Source of the DNA: Streptomyces adelaidensis
Lineage (GTDB): Bacteria; Actinomycetota; Actinomycetes; Streptomycetales; Streptomycetaceae
DNA: 64,000 nucleotides
Direction: 5' to 3'
NCBI RefSeq assembly: GCF_016598475.1
Contig: NZ_JAEMUX010000004.1
Span: forward strand, 142,095-206,094
Under the pieces are notes generated by a model. That model was not told the DNA's origin, made no database searches, and saw only the letters and a program-made list of their open reading frames with translations. Below are positions 8,592 through 17,301 of this stretch, one piece after another. Position numbers and translations under genes: made by a program. Numbering within the stretch: position 1 is the stretch's first letter; each line of letters starts with the position of its first letter.

Positions 8592-9170
8592 TCACGAACG
8601 CGCGGGCTTGGCCCTGACGTGGATCCGCTCCCCCTGCGGCCCGAACAGACTGAGGAACTCCACCGGCCCGTCCCCCGTCGACCCGAACCAGTGCGGGACC
8701 CGGGTGTCGAACTCGGCGGCCTCCCCGGCGACCATCACCACATCATGCTCGCCGAGCACGACCCGCAGTTTCCCGGACATCACATACAGCCACTCGTAGC
8801 CCTCATGGGTGCGCGGCTCCGGCTCCTGCTGCGACTGGGGCACGAGGACCTTGAAGGCATGGAGGCCGCCCGGCTGCCGGGTGAGCGGCCAGTACGTCCG
8901 CCCGTGCCGCACGATCGGCCTCGATCTCACCCTCGGATCACCGACGGGCGGCTCCCCGATCAGTTCGTCCAACGGCACCTGATGAGCCCGCGCGATGGGC
9001 AGCAGCAGCTCCAGGCTGGGCTTGCGCAGCCCCGACTCCAGCCGGGAGAGCGTGCTCACCGAGATACCGGTCGCCTCCGACAGCCCGGCGAGCGTCGCCC
9101 CCCGCTCCTTCCGGATCCGCCGCAGCCGTGGCCCGACCCCGGCGAGAACCCCGTCCGTCCCCTCGCTCAT
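8592..9170 (-). CDS. XRE-family regulator with C-terminal cupin domain
   Basis: The product has 192 residues. The N-terminal half is a helix-turn-helix domain (LRRIRKERGATLAGLSEATG, then SVSTLSRLESGLRKPS). The C-terminal half is a cupin sensor domain (EPRTHEGYEWLYVMSGKLRV, then DTRVPHWFGS). Such proteins usually repress small-molecule metabolism or redox genes and bind a ligand in the cupin. I chose the start at 9170 because GAGGAG lies 6 bases upstream; an in-frame ATG at 9188 would add six residues. It is divergent from the flavoprotein gene starting at 9266, which is its most likely target. Confidence 0.85.
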   Translation of the reverse strand: MSEGTDGVLAGVGPRLRRIRKERGATLAGLSEATGISVSTLSRLESGLRKPSLELLLPIARAHQVPLDELIGEPPVGDPRVRSRPIVRHGRTYWPLTRQPGGLHAFKVLVPQSQQEPEPRTHEGYEWLYVMSGKLRVVLGEHDVVMVAGEAAEFDTRVPHWFGSTGDGPVEFLSLFGPQGERIHVRAKPARS

Positions 9171-9265
9171 CCCACTCTCCTCACTCATGCCGGTATTGCA
9201 GTTTCGGCAAACAGGTTTGTCAATGCCGCAGCGCTCGGGCGACTCTCGTCGTGGAGGTGGTCACC

Positions 9266-10195
9266 ATGACCGAGCAGTACGAAGTGATCGTCATCGGCGG
9301 CGGCGCTGCCGGACTCTCCGCCGCCCTGGTCCTCGGCCGGGCCCGGCGCCGCACCCTGGTCGTCGACGCGGGCGAGCCCCGCAACGCACCCGCCGCGCAC
9401 ATGCAGGGCTATCTGTCGCGGGACGGGATGCCGCCGACGGAGTTCCTGGCCGTGGGCCGGGAGGAGATCGCCCGGTACGGCGTCGGGCTGGTCCGGGGCC
9501 GGGCGGTGGACGTCACCCGAAATGAGGACGGGCAGAGCTTCACCGTGACCCTCGCGGACGGCCGAGCCGTACGCACCCGGCGCCTGGTCGTCGCCACCGG
9601 CCTGAAGGACGAACTGCCGGCCGTCCCCGGCGTCGCCGAGCGTTTCGGCCGGGACGTGCTGCACTGCCCGTACTGCCACGGCTGGGAGGTCCGCGACCAG
9701 CCCTTCGGCGTGCTGGCCACGACCCCGCTCAGCGTGCACCAGGCGCTGATGGTCTCCCAGTGGTCCAAGGACGTGACCCTGTTCCTGCACACCGTCACCG
9801 AGGACGAACTGTCCGACGACGACCTGCGCCGCCTCTCCGCCGCCGGGGTCTCGGTGGTACCCGGGGAGGTCTCGGGCCTGGTGGTGGACGACGACCGCCT
9901 CACCGGCGTACGCCTCGCCGACGGCACGACACACGACCGCTCGGTGCTCTTCACGGCCCCGCGGCCGATCCCCCGGACCGGCCTGCTGGAGAAACTGGGC
10001 GCCGAACTGCACGACACCCCCTTCGGCGCCTACCCCGTGGTCGACCCGACCGGCCTGACCACCGTCCCCGGCGTCTGGGCCGTCGGCAACGCGATGGGCT
10101 TCTCCGAACAGGTCGTCAACGCGGCATCCTCCGGATACCGGGCTGGCGCCACGATCAACGGAGAACTGCTGATGACCGACCTGGACACGGCATGA
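9266..10195 (+). CDS. Thioredoxin-reductase-like FAD flavoprotein with CPYC motif
   Basis: The product has 309 residues and a good ribosome site (GGAGGTGGTCACC) before ATG 9266. IVIGGGAAGLSAALVLGRAR at residues 8-27 is the FAD-binding site, and GVWAVGNAMG is the C-terminal FAD contact. Cys134 and Cys137 form HCPYCHGWE, a redox-active pair of the type seen in thioredoxin reductases and in dithiol oxidases such as GliT and HlmI. The segment where thioredoxin reductases have the NADPH motif GGGDSA reads GVLATTPLSVHQA instead, so NADPH binding is doubtful. The protein may be a dithiol oxidase or use another electron source. It is divergent from an XRE-cupin regulator. Confidence 0.8.
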   Translation: MTEQYEVIVIGGGAAGLSAALVLGRARRRTLVVDAGEPRNAPAAHMQGYLSRDGMPPTEFLAVGREEIARYGVGLVRGRAVDVTRNEDGQSFTVTLADGRAVRTRRLVVATGLKDELPAVPGVAERFGRDVLHCPYCHGWEVRDQPFGVLATTPLSVHQALMVSQWSKDVTLFLHTVTEDELSDDDLRRLSAAGVSVVPGEVSGLVVDDDRLTGVRLADGTTHDRSVLFTAPRPIPRTGLLEKLGAELHDTPFGAYPVVDPTGLTTVPGVWAVGNAMGFSEQVVNAASSGYRAGATINGELLMTDLDTA

Positions 10196-10210
10196 GCGAT
10201 CGGCCCGAAG

Positions 10211-10296
10211 GGCCATCGAGGGGCGCGGGGCTGTGCTGAATCTGCGGCTACCGCCGCGTGGGCGCGACAAGCCACGACGAACCCGCAGCCGCCAAA
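10211..10296. repeat. Streptomyces intergenic repeat (GAGGGGCGCGGGG type)
   Basis: The segment contains GAGGGGCGCGGGGCTGT followed by TGCGGCTACCGCCGCGTGGG and GCGCGACAAGCCACGACG. This composite is common between Streptomyces genes. The inner GCGGCTACCGCCGC part can form a hairpin. Confidence 0.5.
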
Positions 10297-10353
10297 CCGC
10301 CCGCACCCCCAACCCGATGGGCACCCGGCCTGACTCCGTAGGACCATGGCCGC

Positions 10354-11891
10354 ATGTTGTTCGCCCGGCTCGCCCGTGTGTCCCAGGAGGTGGCCGCCAC
10401 CTCGGCCCGCTCCCGGAAGACGGCTCTGCTCGCCGACCTGTTCCGGGACGCCGACGCGGCGGACGTACCGGTCGTCATCCCCTACCTCGCGGGCCGTCTG
10501 CCCCAGGGCCGGCTGGGCATCGGCTGGAAGGTGCTGAACCAGGAGATCCCGCCGGCGACCGAGCCCAGCCTCACCGTGCGCGAGGTGGACACCCGGCTCA
10601 CAGCGATCGGCGGCGTCACCGGCGCCGGTTCGCAGGCCGAACGCAAGCGCCTGGTGGGCGAGTTGCTGGCGGCGGCCACCAAGGACGAGCAGCGCTACCT
10701 GTTCGGACTCCTCACCGGCGAGGTCCGGCAGGGCGCCTTGGACGCGGTGGCCGTGGAGGGCCTGGCCGGAGCCACCGGGGCGCCCCCGGCCGACGTACGA
10801 CGGGCGGTGATGCTCGCCGGATCGCTGCAGACAGTGGCCCAGGCGCTGCTCGCGAACGGGCCGTCGGCCCTGGAGGAATTCCGGCTCACCGTCGGCCGCC
10901 CCGTCCTGCCGATGCTGGCGCACAGCGCGTCCTCCGTCACGGAGGCCGTGGCGAAGCTGGGTGCGTGTGCGGTCGAGGAGAAGCTGGACGGCATCCGCGT
11001 CCAGGTCCACCGCGACGGCTCCGACGTACGCGTCCACACCCGCACCCTGGACGACATCACCGGCCGCCTCCCCGAACTCACCACCGTCGCCCTGGAGTTG
11101 CGGGCCGAGCGGTTCATCCTCGACGGAGAGGTGATCGCGCTCGACAAGGACGGGCGGCCACGCTCCTTCCAGGAGACGGCCGCCCGCGTCGGCTCGCGGA
11201 TGGACGTGACGACGGCGGCCGAGCAGGTCCCCGTCTCCCCGGTGTTCTTCGACGCACTCTCCGTGGACGGCCGGGACCTCCTCGACCTGCCCTTCGCCGA
11301 CCGCCACGCCGAACTGGCCCGTCTCGTCCCCGAGCCGATGCGGGTCCGCCGCACCCTCGTGGCCGGCCCCGACGACCTGCCCGAGGCGGAGAGGTTCCTC
11401 GCGGACACGCTGACCCGCGGCCATGAGGGTGTCGTGCTCAAAGCCCTCGACGCCCCCTACAGCGCCGGCCGGCGCGGTGCCTCCTGGCTGAAGGTCAAGC
11501 CCGTGCACACCCTCGATCTGGTGGTCCTGGCCGCCGAATGGGGCCACGGCCGCCGCACGGGCAAGCTCTCCAACCTCCACCTCGGCGCCCGCACCGCCGA
11601 CGGCTCGTTCGCGATGCTCGGCAAGACGTTCAAGGGCATGACCGACACCATGCTGGCCTGGCAGACCGGGCGACTGCGGGAGCTGGCCGTCGAGGAGCAC
11701 GGCTGGGGCGTGACCGTCCGCCCCGACTCGTCGTCGAGATCGCCTACGACGGCCTCCAGCGCTCCACCCGCTACCCGGCCGGCGTCACCCTCCGCTTCGC
11801 CCGAGTGGTCCGCTACCGCGAGGACAAGTCGCCCGCACAAGCCGATACGGTCGAGTCCCTGCTATCCGCCCACCCGGAGGTCACCCGGTGA
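10354..11891 (+). pseudogene. ATP-dependent DNA ligase (LigB/LigC type), frameshifted near its 3' end
   Basis: Residues 1-457 read normally and match an actinobacterial ATP-dependent DNA ligase of about 512 residues. They include EEKLDGIRV with the adenylylated Lys210 and SWLKVKP (motif V). At about 11725-11727 one base is missing: the expected LVVEIAYDG and the C-terminal [13 protein letters not shown] (motif VI, OB fold) continue in the +1 frame from 11727 to a TGA at 11889-11891. Read literally, the frame runs on with unrelated residues to 12450, through the next gene. Motif VI is needed for enzyme adenylylation, so the product would be inactive unless this is an assembly error. The intact reading would overlap the NUDIX gene by 4 bases, as in an operon. 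Streptomyces normally also has an essential NAD-dependent ligase. Confidence 0.85.
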
Positions 11892-12361
11892 CGACCGCCC
11901 CCAAGCGCAGCGCCGGCCTGCTGCTCCACCGCCGTACCGCCGACGGCGTCCAGGTTCTCCTCGGCCACATGGGCGGCCCGTTCTTCGCGCGCAAGGACGC
12001 GGGCGCCTGGTCCGTGCCGAAGGGCGAGTACGAGCCCGACGAACCCGCCTGGGACGCGGCCCGCCGGGAGTTCCAGGAGGAGCTGGGGCTGGCGCCGCCC
12101 GACGGCGAGGCCGTACCGCTGGGCGAGGTGCGGCAGACCAACGGCAAGATCGTCACCGTATGGGCGATCGAGGCGGACCTCGACCCGGCGACGGTCGTGC
12201 CGGGGACGTTCCGGATGGAGTGGCCGCCGAAGTCCGGGCAGATCCAGGAGTTCCCCGAGCTGGACCGCGTGGAGTGGCTGGGCCTGGAGCGGGCCCGGGC
12301 GGTGATCGTGAAGGCGCAGGCGGAGTTTCTCGACCGCCTTCTGGAGCACTCGGGCCGATAA
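11888..12361 (+). CDS. NUDIX hydrolase
   Basis: The product has 157 residues and begins at GTG 11888, overlapping the ligase stop by 4 bases. The NUDIX box is complete at residues 46-68: GEYEPDE, seven residues, then REFQEELGL, giving G-x5-E-x7-REUXEEXGU. The family hydrolyses nucleoside diphosphates linked to another moiety. Sequence features such as [19 protein letters not shown] resemble the group associated with DNA repair neighbourhoods. Coupling to the ligase gene supports a role in nucleotide or DNA maintenance, but the substrate is not visible. Confidence 0.88.
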   Translation: MTTAPKRSAGLLLHRRTADGVQVLLGHMGGPFFARKDAGAWSVPKGEYEPDEPAWDAARREFQEELGLAPPDGEAVPLGEVRQTNGKIVTVWAIEADLDPATVVPGTFRMEWPPKSGQIQEFPELDRVEWLGLERARAVIVKAQAEFLDRLLEHSGR

Positions 12362-12431
12362 CGACTCCGCGTTGCGGCGGGCGCCGCCGCGCGGGAAGGT
12401 CGAAGGACAGCCCGCGCTCAGGAGGCCGACC

Positions 12432-13817
12432 ATGCCCATCGCCACGGTGAACCCGGCGAACGGCGAGACCCTCAAGACGTACGACGCGCTCGGTGAGGAG
12501 GAGATCGAGCGACGGCTCGCGACCGCCGACACCACGTTCCGTACGTACCGGACCACGTCCTTCGCGCAGCGCGCCCGGCTGCTGCACCGGGCCGCCGAAC
12601 TCCTCGACGAGGACGCGGACGCCGTAGCCCAGGTGATGACCACCGAGATGGGCAAGCCGGTCAGGCAGGCCCGCGCGGAGGCCGCCAAGTGCGCGAAGGC
12701 GATGCACTGGTACGCCGAGCACGCCGAGGTGCTGCTCACCGACGTGGAGCCCTCCGACGCGGACGTGAAGGACTCGGGCGCCTCCCGCGTCCTGGTCCGC
12801 TACCGGCCGCTCGGCCCGGTGCTCGCCGTGATGCCGTGGAACTTCCCGCTCTGGCAGGTGATCCGCTTCGCCGCGCCCGCGCTGATGGCGGGCAACGTGG
12901 GCCTGCTCAAGCACGCCTCCAACGTCCCGCAGACCGCGCTCTACCTGGAGGACCTCTTCCGCCGGGCGGGCTTCCCCGAGGGCTGTTTCCAGACACTGCT
13001 CATCGGCTCCGGCGCGGTCGAGGACATCCTGCGCGACCCGCGCGTGAGGGCCGCCACGCTCACCGGCAGCGAGCCGGCGGGCCGGGCGGTCGCCTCGGTC
13101 GCCGGGGACGAGGTCAAGAAGACGGTCCTGGAGCTGGGCGGCAGCGACCCGTACGTCGTGCTGCCGTCCGCCGACATCGAGCAGGCGGCGCGGGTCGCCG
13201 TGACGGCCCGGGCGCAGAACAACGGGCAGTCGTGCATCGCCGCCAAACGGTTCATCGTGCACGCCGACGTGTACGACGCCTTCGCCGAGCGGTTCGTGGC
13301 CGGCATGCGCGCGCTGCGGATCGGCGACCCGCTGGAGGAGGAGACGGAGATCGGCCCGCTCTCCAGCGAGCAGGGCCGCGAGGACCTGGAGGGACTGGTC
13401 GAGGAGGCCGTGGAGAGCGGCGCCACCGTCCTGTGCGGCGGGGAGCGCCCCGACGGGCCCGGCTGGTACTACCCGCCGACCGTCCTCGCCGACGTCACCC
13501 CCGAGATGCGTATCCACCACGAGGAGGCCTTCGGCCCGGTCGCCACGCTGTACCGGGTCGCCGGCCTCGACGAGGCGATCGCGATCGCCAACGACACGCC
13601 CTTCGGTCTCAGCTCCAACGTGTGGACCCGGGACAGCGCCGAGGCCGACCGCGTCGTACGGGATCTGGAGGCCGGCGCGGTCTACGTCAACGGGATGACC
13701 GCCTCCCACCCGGCGTTCCCGTTCGGCGGGGTCAAACGGTCCGGATACGGGCGTGAGCTGTCGGGACACGGAATCCGCGAGTTCTGCAACATCACCACCG
13801 TATGGCACGGGGCGTGA
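12432..13817 (+). CDS. gabD: NAD(P)-dependent succinate-semialdehyde-type dehydrogenase
   Basis: The product has 461 residues. The start at ATG 12432 follows AGGAGG by six bases. Aldehyde dehydrogenase motifs are intact: PWNFPLWQVIRFAAPALMAG, the general-base Glu234 in LELGGSDPYVV, and the nucleophile Cys268 in NNGQSCIAAKR. The overall sequence fits the GabD group that oxidises succinate semialdehyde to succinate, although related aldehydes cannot be excluded. It lies 70 bases after the NUDIX gene and probably has its own translation signals. It is cytoplasmic, with no odd features. Confidence 0.85.
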   Translation: MPIATVNPANGETLKTYDALGEEEIERRLATADTTFRTYRTTSFAQRARLLHRAAELLDEDADAVAQVMTTEMGKPVRQARAEAAKCAKAMHWYAEHAEVLLTDVEPSDADVKDSGASRVLVRYRPLGPVLAVMPWNFPLWQVIRFAAPALMAGNVGLLKHASNVPQTALYLEDLFRRAGFPEGCFQTLLIGSGAVEDILRDPRVRAATLTGSEPAGRAVASVAGDEVKKTVLELGGSDPYVVLPSADIEQAARVAVTARAQNNGQSCIAAKRFIVHADVYDAFAERFVAGMRALRIGDPLEEETEIGPLSSEQGREDLEGLVEEAVESGATVLCGGERPDGPGWYYPPTVLADVTPEMRIHHEEAFGPVATLYRVAGLDEAIAIANDTPFGLSSNVWTRDSAEADRVVRDLEAGAVYVNGMTASHPAFPFGGVKRSGYGRELSGHGIREFCNITTVWHGA

Positions 13818-13842
13818 GCGTTCCGCGGTTACCATCCCCGTT

Positions 13843-14076
13843 GTGAACCGCGAAGTGACTCTGCCTCTGATCGTCGACGACCGCGGGACCTTGCAGGTGT
13901 CTGCCGCCGATGTGAGCAAACTACTGCGAACGGTGGGTGGGCGCTGGCTGCACCTGGTGGAGGCCGGTGCGGACGGGCTCGACGAGGACACCGTCGCCGC
14001 GTTGACCATCGAGCTGGCGAAGTTGGCGGACCGGATCGATGTGGCGTGCATCGCGCACAGCAGTGGGGCGCCGTAG
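13843..14076 (+). CDS. DUF6213-like small protein (77 aa)
   Basis: The product starts at GTG 13843 with VNREVTLPLIVDDRGTLQV and ends with VACIAHSS. The sequence predicts a compact cytoplasmic alpha/beta protein without cysteine clusters or membrane helices. I recall it as a conserved Streptomyces family (DUF6213) of unknown function; that assignment is from memory. It lies 25 bases after the dehydrogenase gene and is convergent with the TenA-like gene, with a hairpin between. Confidence 0.65.
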   Translation: MNREVTLPLIVDDRGTLQVSAADVSKLLRTVGGRWLHLVEAGADGLDEDTVAALTIELAKLADRIDVACIAHSSGAP

Positions 14077-14130
14077 GGGGCGCGGTTCCGTGTCGGCCGC
14101 CGGTCGCGTGTGGTTGATCGCGCGGTTTTC

Positions 14131-14150
14131 CGCGCCCCTTCAGGGGCGCG
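14131..14150. terminator. Hairpin between convergent genes, overlapping a stop codon
   Basis: CGCGCCCCT at 14131-14139 pairs with AGGGGCGCG at 14142-14150. The stop codon of the minus-strand TenA-like gene (14140-14142) lies in the loop and right arm. The surrounding bases (GATCGCGCGGTTTTCCGCGCCCC) are another copy of the Streptomyces intergenic repeat. It probably terminates both genes. Confidence 0.6.
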
Positions 14151-14802
14151 CCAGTGTGGTCCAGAACATCGATTCATAGCTCTGCAGCAGTCGGCCGTGG
14201 TGGTACGCCGCGTTCTCGTCCATCCGGCCGCCGTCCAGTGCCGCCTGGACGGCCTCCCTCGCCCGCCGCTCCAGCTCCGGTGACGGCTCGGCGAAGAAGT
14301 CGAAGAAGCCGCATGCGTCGTCGGTGAAGCCGTAGTGGCGGCGCAGGGCGTCGGCGATCGTCGCGCAGTAGGTGCCCCAGGACGAGAAGTTGGCGCTCAG
14401 GGCGAGCACCACGTCGGCCGGTGACGCGCCGAGCGCGAGGCGGGCGACGTACGACGGGTAGGCCTGGCAGCCCGGCAGCGGCTCGTACGCCGCGCTTCGC
14501 TCCTCGCTCACGCCGCACGCCTTCGCGAATGCCCCAAGCCGCTCTCCCGCCACCGTCTCGCCCTGGGCGAGCATCTCGAAGAAGGGCGCGCTCGCGGGCT
14601 CCTCGGTCGCCGCCCGCTGGGCCAGGTGGAGGAACGAGCGGTGGTCCGCGGCGATGACCAGGCGCTGTTCCATGGCCAGCGCGGCGAGGGTGTCGCGGCC
14701 GGCCGTGCCGGTGGCGATCAGCGGGAGCAGGGGGTCGGCGGTGGGATCCGGGGCGAGTTTCGCGGCGGTGGTCTCCAGCAGTCGGGTGGCGGTGTGCGTC
14801 AT
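14140..14802 (-). CDS. TenA/thiaminase-II-fold protein
   Basis: The product has 220 residues and is all-helical in appearance. FLHLAQRAATEEPASAPFFEML, AYPSYVARLALGASPADVVLALSANFSSWGTYCATI and YGFTDDACGFFDFFAEPSPELE fit the TenA / haem-oxygenase-like fold. Known TenA enzymes hydrolyse degraded pyrimidines in thiamin salvage, but many members in secondary-metabolism regions have other roles. No thiamin gene is nearby. It is divergent from the rppA operon with 216 bases between, so shared regulation is possible. Confidence 0.65.
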   Translation of the reverse strand: MTHTATRLLETTAAKLAPDPTADPLLPLIATGTAGRDTLAALAMEQRLVIAADHRSFLHLAQRAATEEPASAPFFEMLAQGETVAGERLGAFAKACGVSEERSAAYEPLPGCQAYPSYVARLALGASPADVVLALSANFSSWGTYCATIADALRRHYGFTDDACGFFDFFAEPSPELERRAREAVQAALDGGRMDENAAYHHGRLLQSYESMFWTTLARP

Positions 14803-14861
14803 CGCGGCTCCCCTGGGTGCGGTTGTCTCGCTCGTCCTGCTCCGACCCTGGCACGGCTGCC

Positions 14862-14919
14862 CGGTTCGGAGTAGTGGGCGGTGGTTCGTCGGGGTTCGCC
14901 GGTCTGGAGTAGTCCGGCG
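14862..14919. promoter_or_regulatory. Imperfect direct repeat ahead of rppA
   Basis: CGGTTCGGAGTAGTGGGCG at 14862-14880 is repeated as CGGTCTGGAGTAGTCCGGCG at 14900-14919, sharing GGAGTAGT, 38 bases apart. It lies in the divergent promoter region between the TenA-like gene and rppA. It could be a regulator site; no consensus promoter was recognised. Confidence 0.3.
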
Positions 14920-15018
14920 CGAGATCCGGGAGGCGCCGGGTGATCGTGGATGAACCACCTGAACCACCCCGTGCTCGGGAGGCGAAGGCCTTCCGGATGG
15001 CGAAAGCAGGCGCGCTCC

Positions 15019-16080
15019 ATGGCCACTTTGTGCAGACCCGCGGTGTCCGTCCCGGAGTACGTGATCACGATGGAGGACACGTTGGCGCTGGCGCGTGAGC
15101 GCCACCCCGACCACCCCCAACTCCCGCTGGCGCTGAGGCTGATCGAGAACACCGGCGTCCGAACCCGGTACATCGTGCAGCCCATCGAGGAGACGCTGAA
15201 GCATCCCGGCTTCGAGCAGCGGAACAAGGTCTACGAAGCCGAGGCGAAGGCCCGCGTCCCGGCGGTCGTACAGCGGGCGCTGGACGAGGCGGAGCTGCTC
15301 AGCTCCGACATAGACGTGATCGTCTACGTGTCGTGCACGGGCTTCATGATGCCGTCGATGACCGCGTGGCTGATCAACAACATGGGCTTCGGCCATGACA
15401 CCCGGCAGATACCCATCGCCCAGCTGGGCTGCGCGGCGGGCGGCGCCGCGGTCAACCGGGCGCACGACTTCTGCACGGCCTACCCGGAGGCCAACGCCCT
15501 GATCGTGGCCTGCGAGTTCTGCTCGCTGTGCTACCAGCCGACCGACCTGGGCGTCGGCTCGCTGCTCTCCAACGGCCTGTTCGGCGACGGCATCGCGGCC
15601 GCCGTCGTACGCGGCCGGGGCGGCGAGGGCATCAGCCTGGAGCGCAACGGCTCGTACCTGATCCCCAAGACCGAGGAGTGGATCATGTACGACGTCCGGT
15701 CCACCGGGTTCCACTTCCTGCTGGACAAGCGGGTGCCCGGAACCATGGAGCCCCTCGCGCCGGCGCTCCAGAAACTGGCGAGCGCCCATGGCTGGGACGC
15801 CTCCGACCTGGACTTCTACATCATCCACGCGGGCGGTCCGCGCATCCTGGACGACCTCAGCAAGTTCCTCAAGGTCGACCCGCACGCGTTCCGCTTCAGC
15901 CGGGCCACGCTCACCGAGTACGGCAACATCGCCAGCGCCGTCGTCCTGGACGCGCTGCGCCGGCTGTTCGACGAGGGCGGTGCCCACGACCGGGCACGCG
16001 GCCTGCTCGCCGGGTTCGGTCCCGGTATCACCGCGGAAATGGCCCTGGGCCGCTGGCAGGGCACCACACGAGAGACGTGA
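15019..16080 (+). CDS. rppA: 1,3,6,8-tetrahydroxynaphthalene synthase (type III polyketide synthase RppA)
   Basis: The product has 353 residues and starts at ATG 15019, where the conserved N-terminus MATLCRPAVSVPEYVITMED begins. It condenses five malonyl-CoA units into tetrahydroxynaphthalene, which oxidises to flaviolin. The catalytic triad is intact: Cys138 in QLGCAAGG, His270 in IIHAGGPR and Asn303 in EYGNIASA. The C-terminus stops soon after GPGITAEMALGRWQ and is about 20 residues shorter than the S. coelicolor enzyme as I remember it. It is followed after six bases by the CYP158 gene, then by a cupin gene: the classical pigment operon. The product is cytoplasmic. Confidence 0.96.
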   Translation: MATLCRPAVSVPEYVITMEDTLALARERHPDHPQLPLALRLIENTGVRTRYIVQPIEETLKHPGFEQRNKVYEAEAKARVPAVVQRALDEAELLSSDIDVIVYVSCTGFMMPSMTAWLINNMGFGHDTRQIPIAQLGCAAGGAAVNRAHDFCTAYPEANALIVACEFCSLCYQPTDLGVGSLLSNGLFGDGIAAAVVRGRGGEGISLERNGSYLIPKTEEWIMYDVRSTGFHFLLDKRVPGTMEPLAPALQKLASAHGWDASDLDFYIIHAGGPRILDDLSKFLKVDPHAFRFSRATLTEYGNIASAVVLDALRRLFDEGGAHDRARGLLAGFGPGITAEMALGRWQGTTRET

Positions 16081-16086
16081 CGTGAC

Positions 16087-17301
16087 ATGACGACGAGCGA
16101 AGAGACCATGGCGGCCCCTCCGGTACGGCACTGGCCGGCCCTCGATCTGAGCGGGGTCGACTTCGACCCCGTCCTGACCGAGCTGATGCGCGAGGGCCCG
16201 ATCACCCGGATCCAGCTGCCCAACGGCGAGGGCTGGGCCTGGCTGCTGACCCGCTACGAGGACGTACGGCTGGTCACCAACGATCCCCGGTTCAGCCGTA
16301 AGGAGGTCGTGGGCCGCCCGGTCACCCGGCTCGCCCCGCACTTCATCCCGCAGGCCGACGCGATGAACTTCGTCGACAAGCCGGACCACGCCCGGCTGCG
16401 CAGGGCCGTGGCGCCCGCCTTCACGGCCCGGGGCATCGAACGCCTGCGGGCGGGCGCCCGGCGGACCCTGGACGCGGCGGTCGACGCGCTGCTGCGCGAC
16501 GGCCCGCCCGCCGATCTGATCGAGCGGGTCCTGGAGCCCTTCCCGATCACCGTGATCTGCGAGTTGATGGGCGTGCCGGAGGCCGACCGTGAGGACATGC
16601 ACATCTGGACCCAGCGGATCCTGTCCTCCACGCACGGCATCAAGGCCAGCGAGCGGGCGAAGCTCGACATGGAGGCGTACTTCGCCAAGGCGATCGCCGA
16701 GCACCGGGGCGCGGACGGCGAGGACGTCATCTCGCTGCTCGGCGCGGCCGTGGGCCGGGGCGACATCAGCGAGGCGGAGGCGATGGCCCTGGCGGGGCCC
16801 CTCCAGATCGGCGGTGAGGCGGTCACGAACAACACCGGCCAGATGTTCTTCGTCCTGCTGACCCGCCCGGACCTGCTCGACCGCATGCGCAGCGAACCGG
16901 CCCTGCGCCCGCAGGCCCTCGAAGAGCTGCTGCGCTACATCCCGCACCGCAACGCCGTGGGCCTGTCCCGCATCGCCACGGAGGACATCGTCCTGCACGG
17001 CGTCCGCATCCGGGCGGGCGACCCGGTCTACGTCTCCTACCTGGCCGCCAACCGCGACCCGGACGTCTTCCCGGACCCCGAGCGCATCGATTTCGACCGC
17101 GCCCCCAACCCTCACGTGGCGTTCGGCTACGGCGCCCACTACTGCGCGGGCTCCACCCTGGCGAAGCTGGAGACCGAGCTGATCGTGGACACCCTGCTCG
17201 ACCGTCTGCCGGGGCTGCGGCTGGCGGTCCCGCCGGGCGAGGTCCCCTGGCGTCGCGGTGCCCTGATCCGCGGCCCCGAGGCCCTCCCCGTCACCTGGTG
17301 A
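16087..17301 (+). CDS. Cytochrome P450, CYP158A2-like flaviolin coupling enzyme
   Basis: The product has 404 residues. The haem-binding loop is FGYGAHYCAGS with the ligand Cys353. The K-helix ExxR is EELLR. In the I helix the usual acid-Thr pair is replaced: the residues are GGEAVTNNTG with Ala245 at the usual Thr position. CYP158A2 of S. coelicolor is known for the same substitution and for using active-site waters and the flaviolin hydroxyl instead. The C-terminus GPEALPVTW is also shared with that enzyme. The likely reaction is oxidative C-C coupling of flaviolin to dimers and trimers, giving UV-protective pigment. It lies between rppA and the cupin gene. Confidence 0.93.
   Translation: MTTSEETMAAPPVRHWPALDLSGVDFDPVLTELMREGPITRIQLPNGEGWAWLLTRYEDVRLVTNDPRFSRKEVVGRPVTRLAPHFIPQADAMNFVDKPDHARLRRAVAPAFTARGIERLRAGARRTLDAAVDALLRDGPPADLIERVLEPFPITVICELMGVPEADREDMHIWTQRILSSTHGIKASERAKLDMEAYFAKAIAEHRGADGEDVISLLGAAVGRGDISEAEAMALAGPLQIGGEAVTNNTGQMFFVLLTRPDLLDRMRSEPALRPQALEELLRYIPHRNAVGLSRIATEDIVLHGVRIRAGDPVYVSYLAANRDPDVFPDPERIDFDRAPNPHVAFGYGAHYCAGSTLAKLETELIVDTLLDRLPGLRLAVPPGEVPWRRGALIRGPEALPVTW

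Noticed and set aside
10354..12450. A single long protein joining the ligase with 240 further residues
   Set aside because: After codon 457 the residues are low-complexity Pro/Ser/Arg and run antagonistically through the intact NUDIX gene. The natural ligase C-terminus is in another frame.
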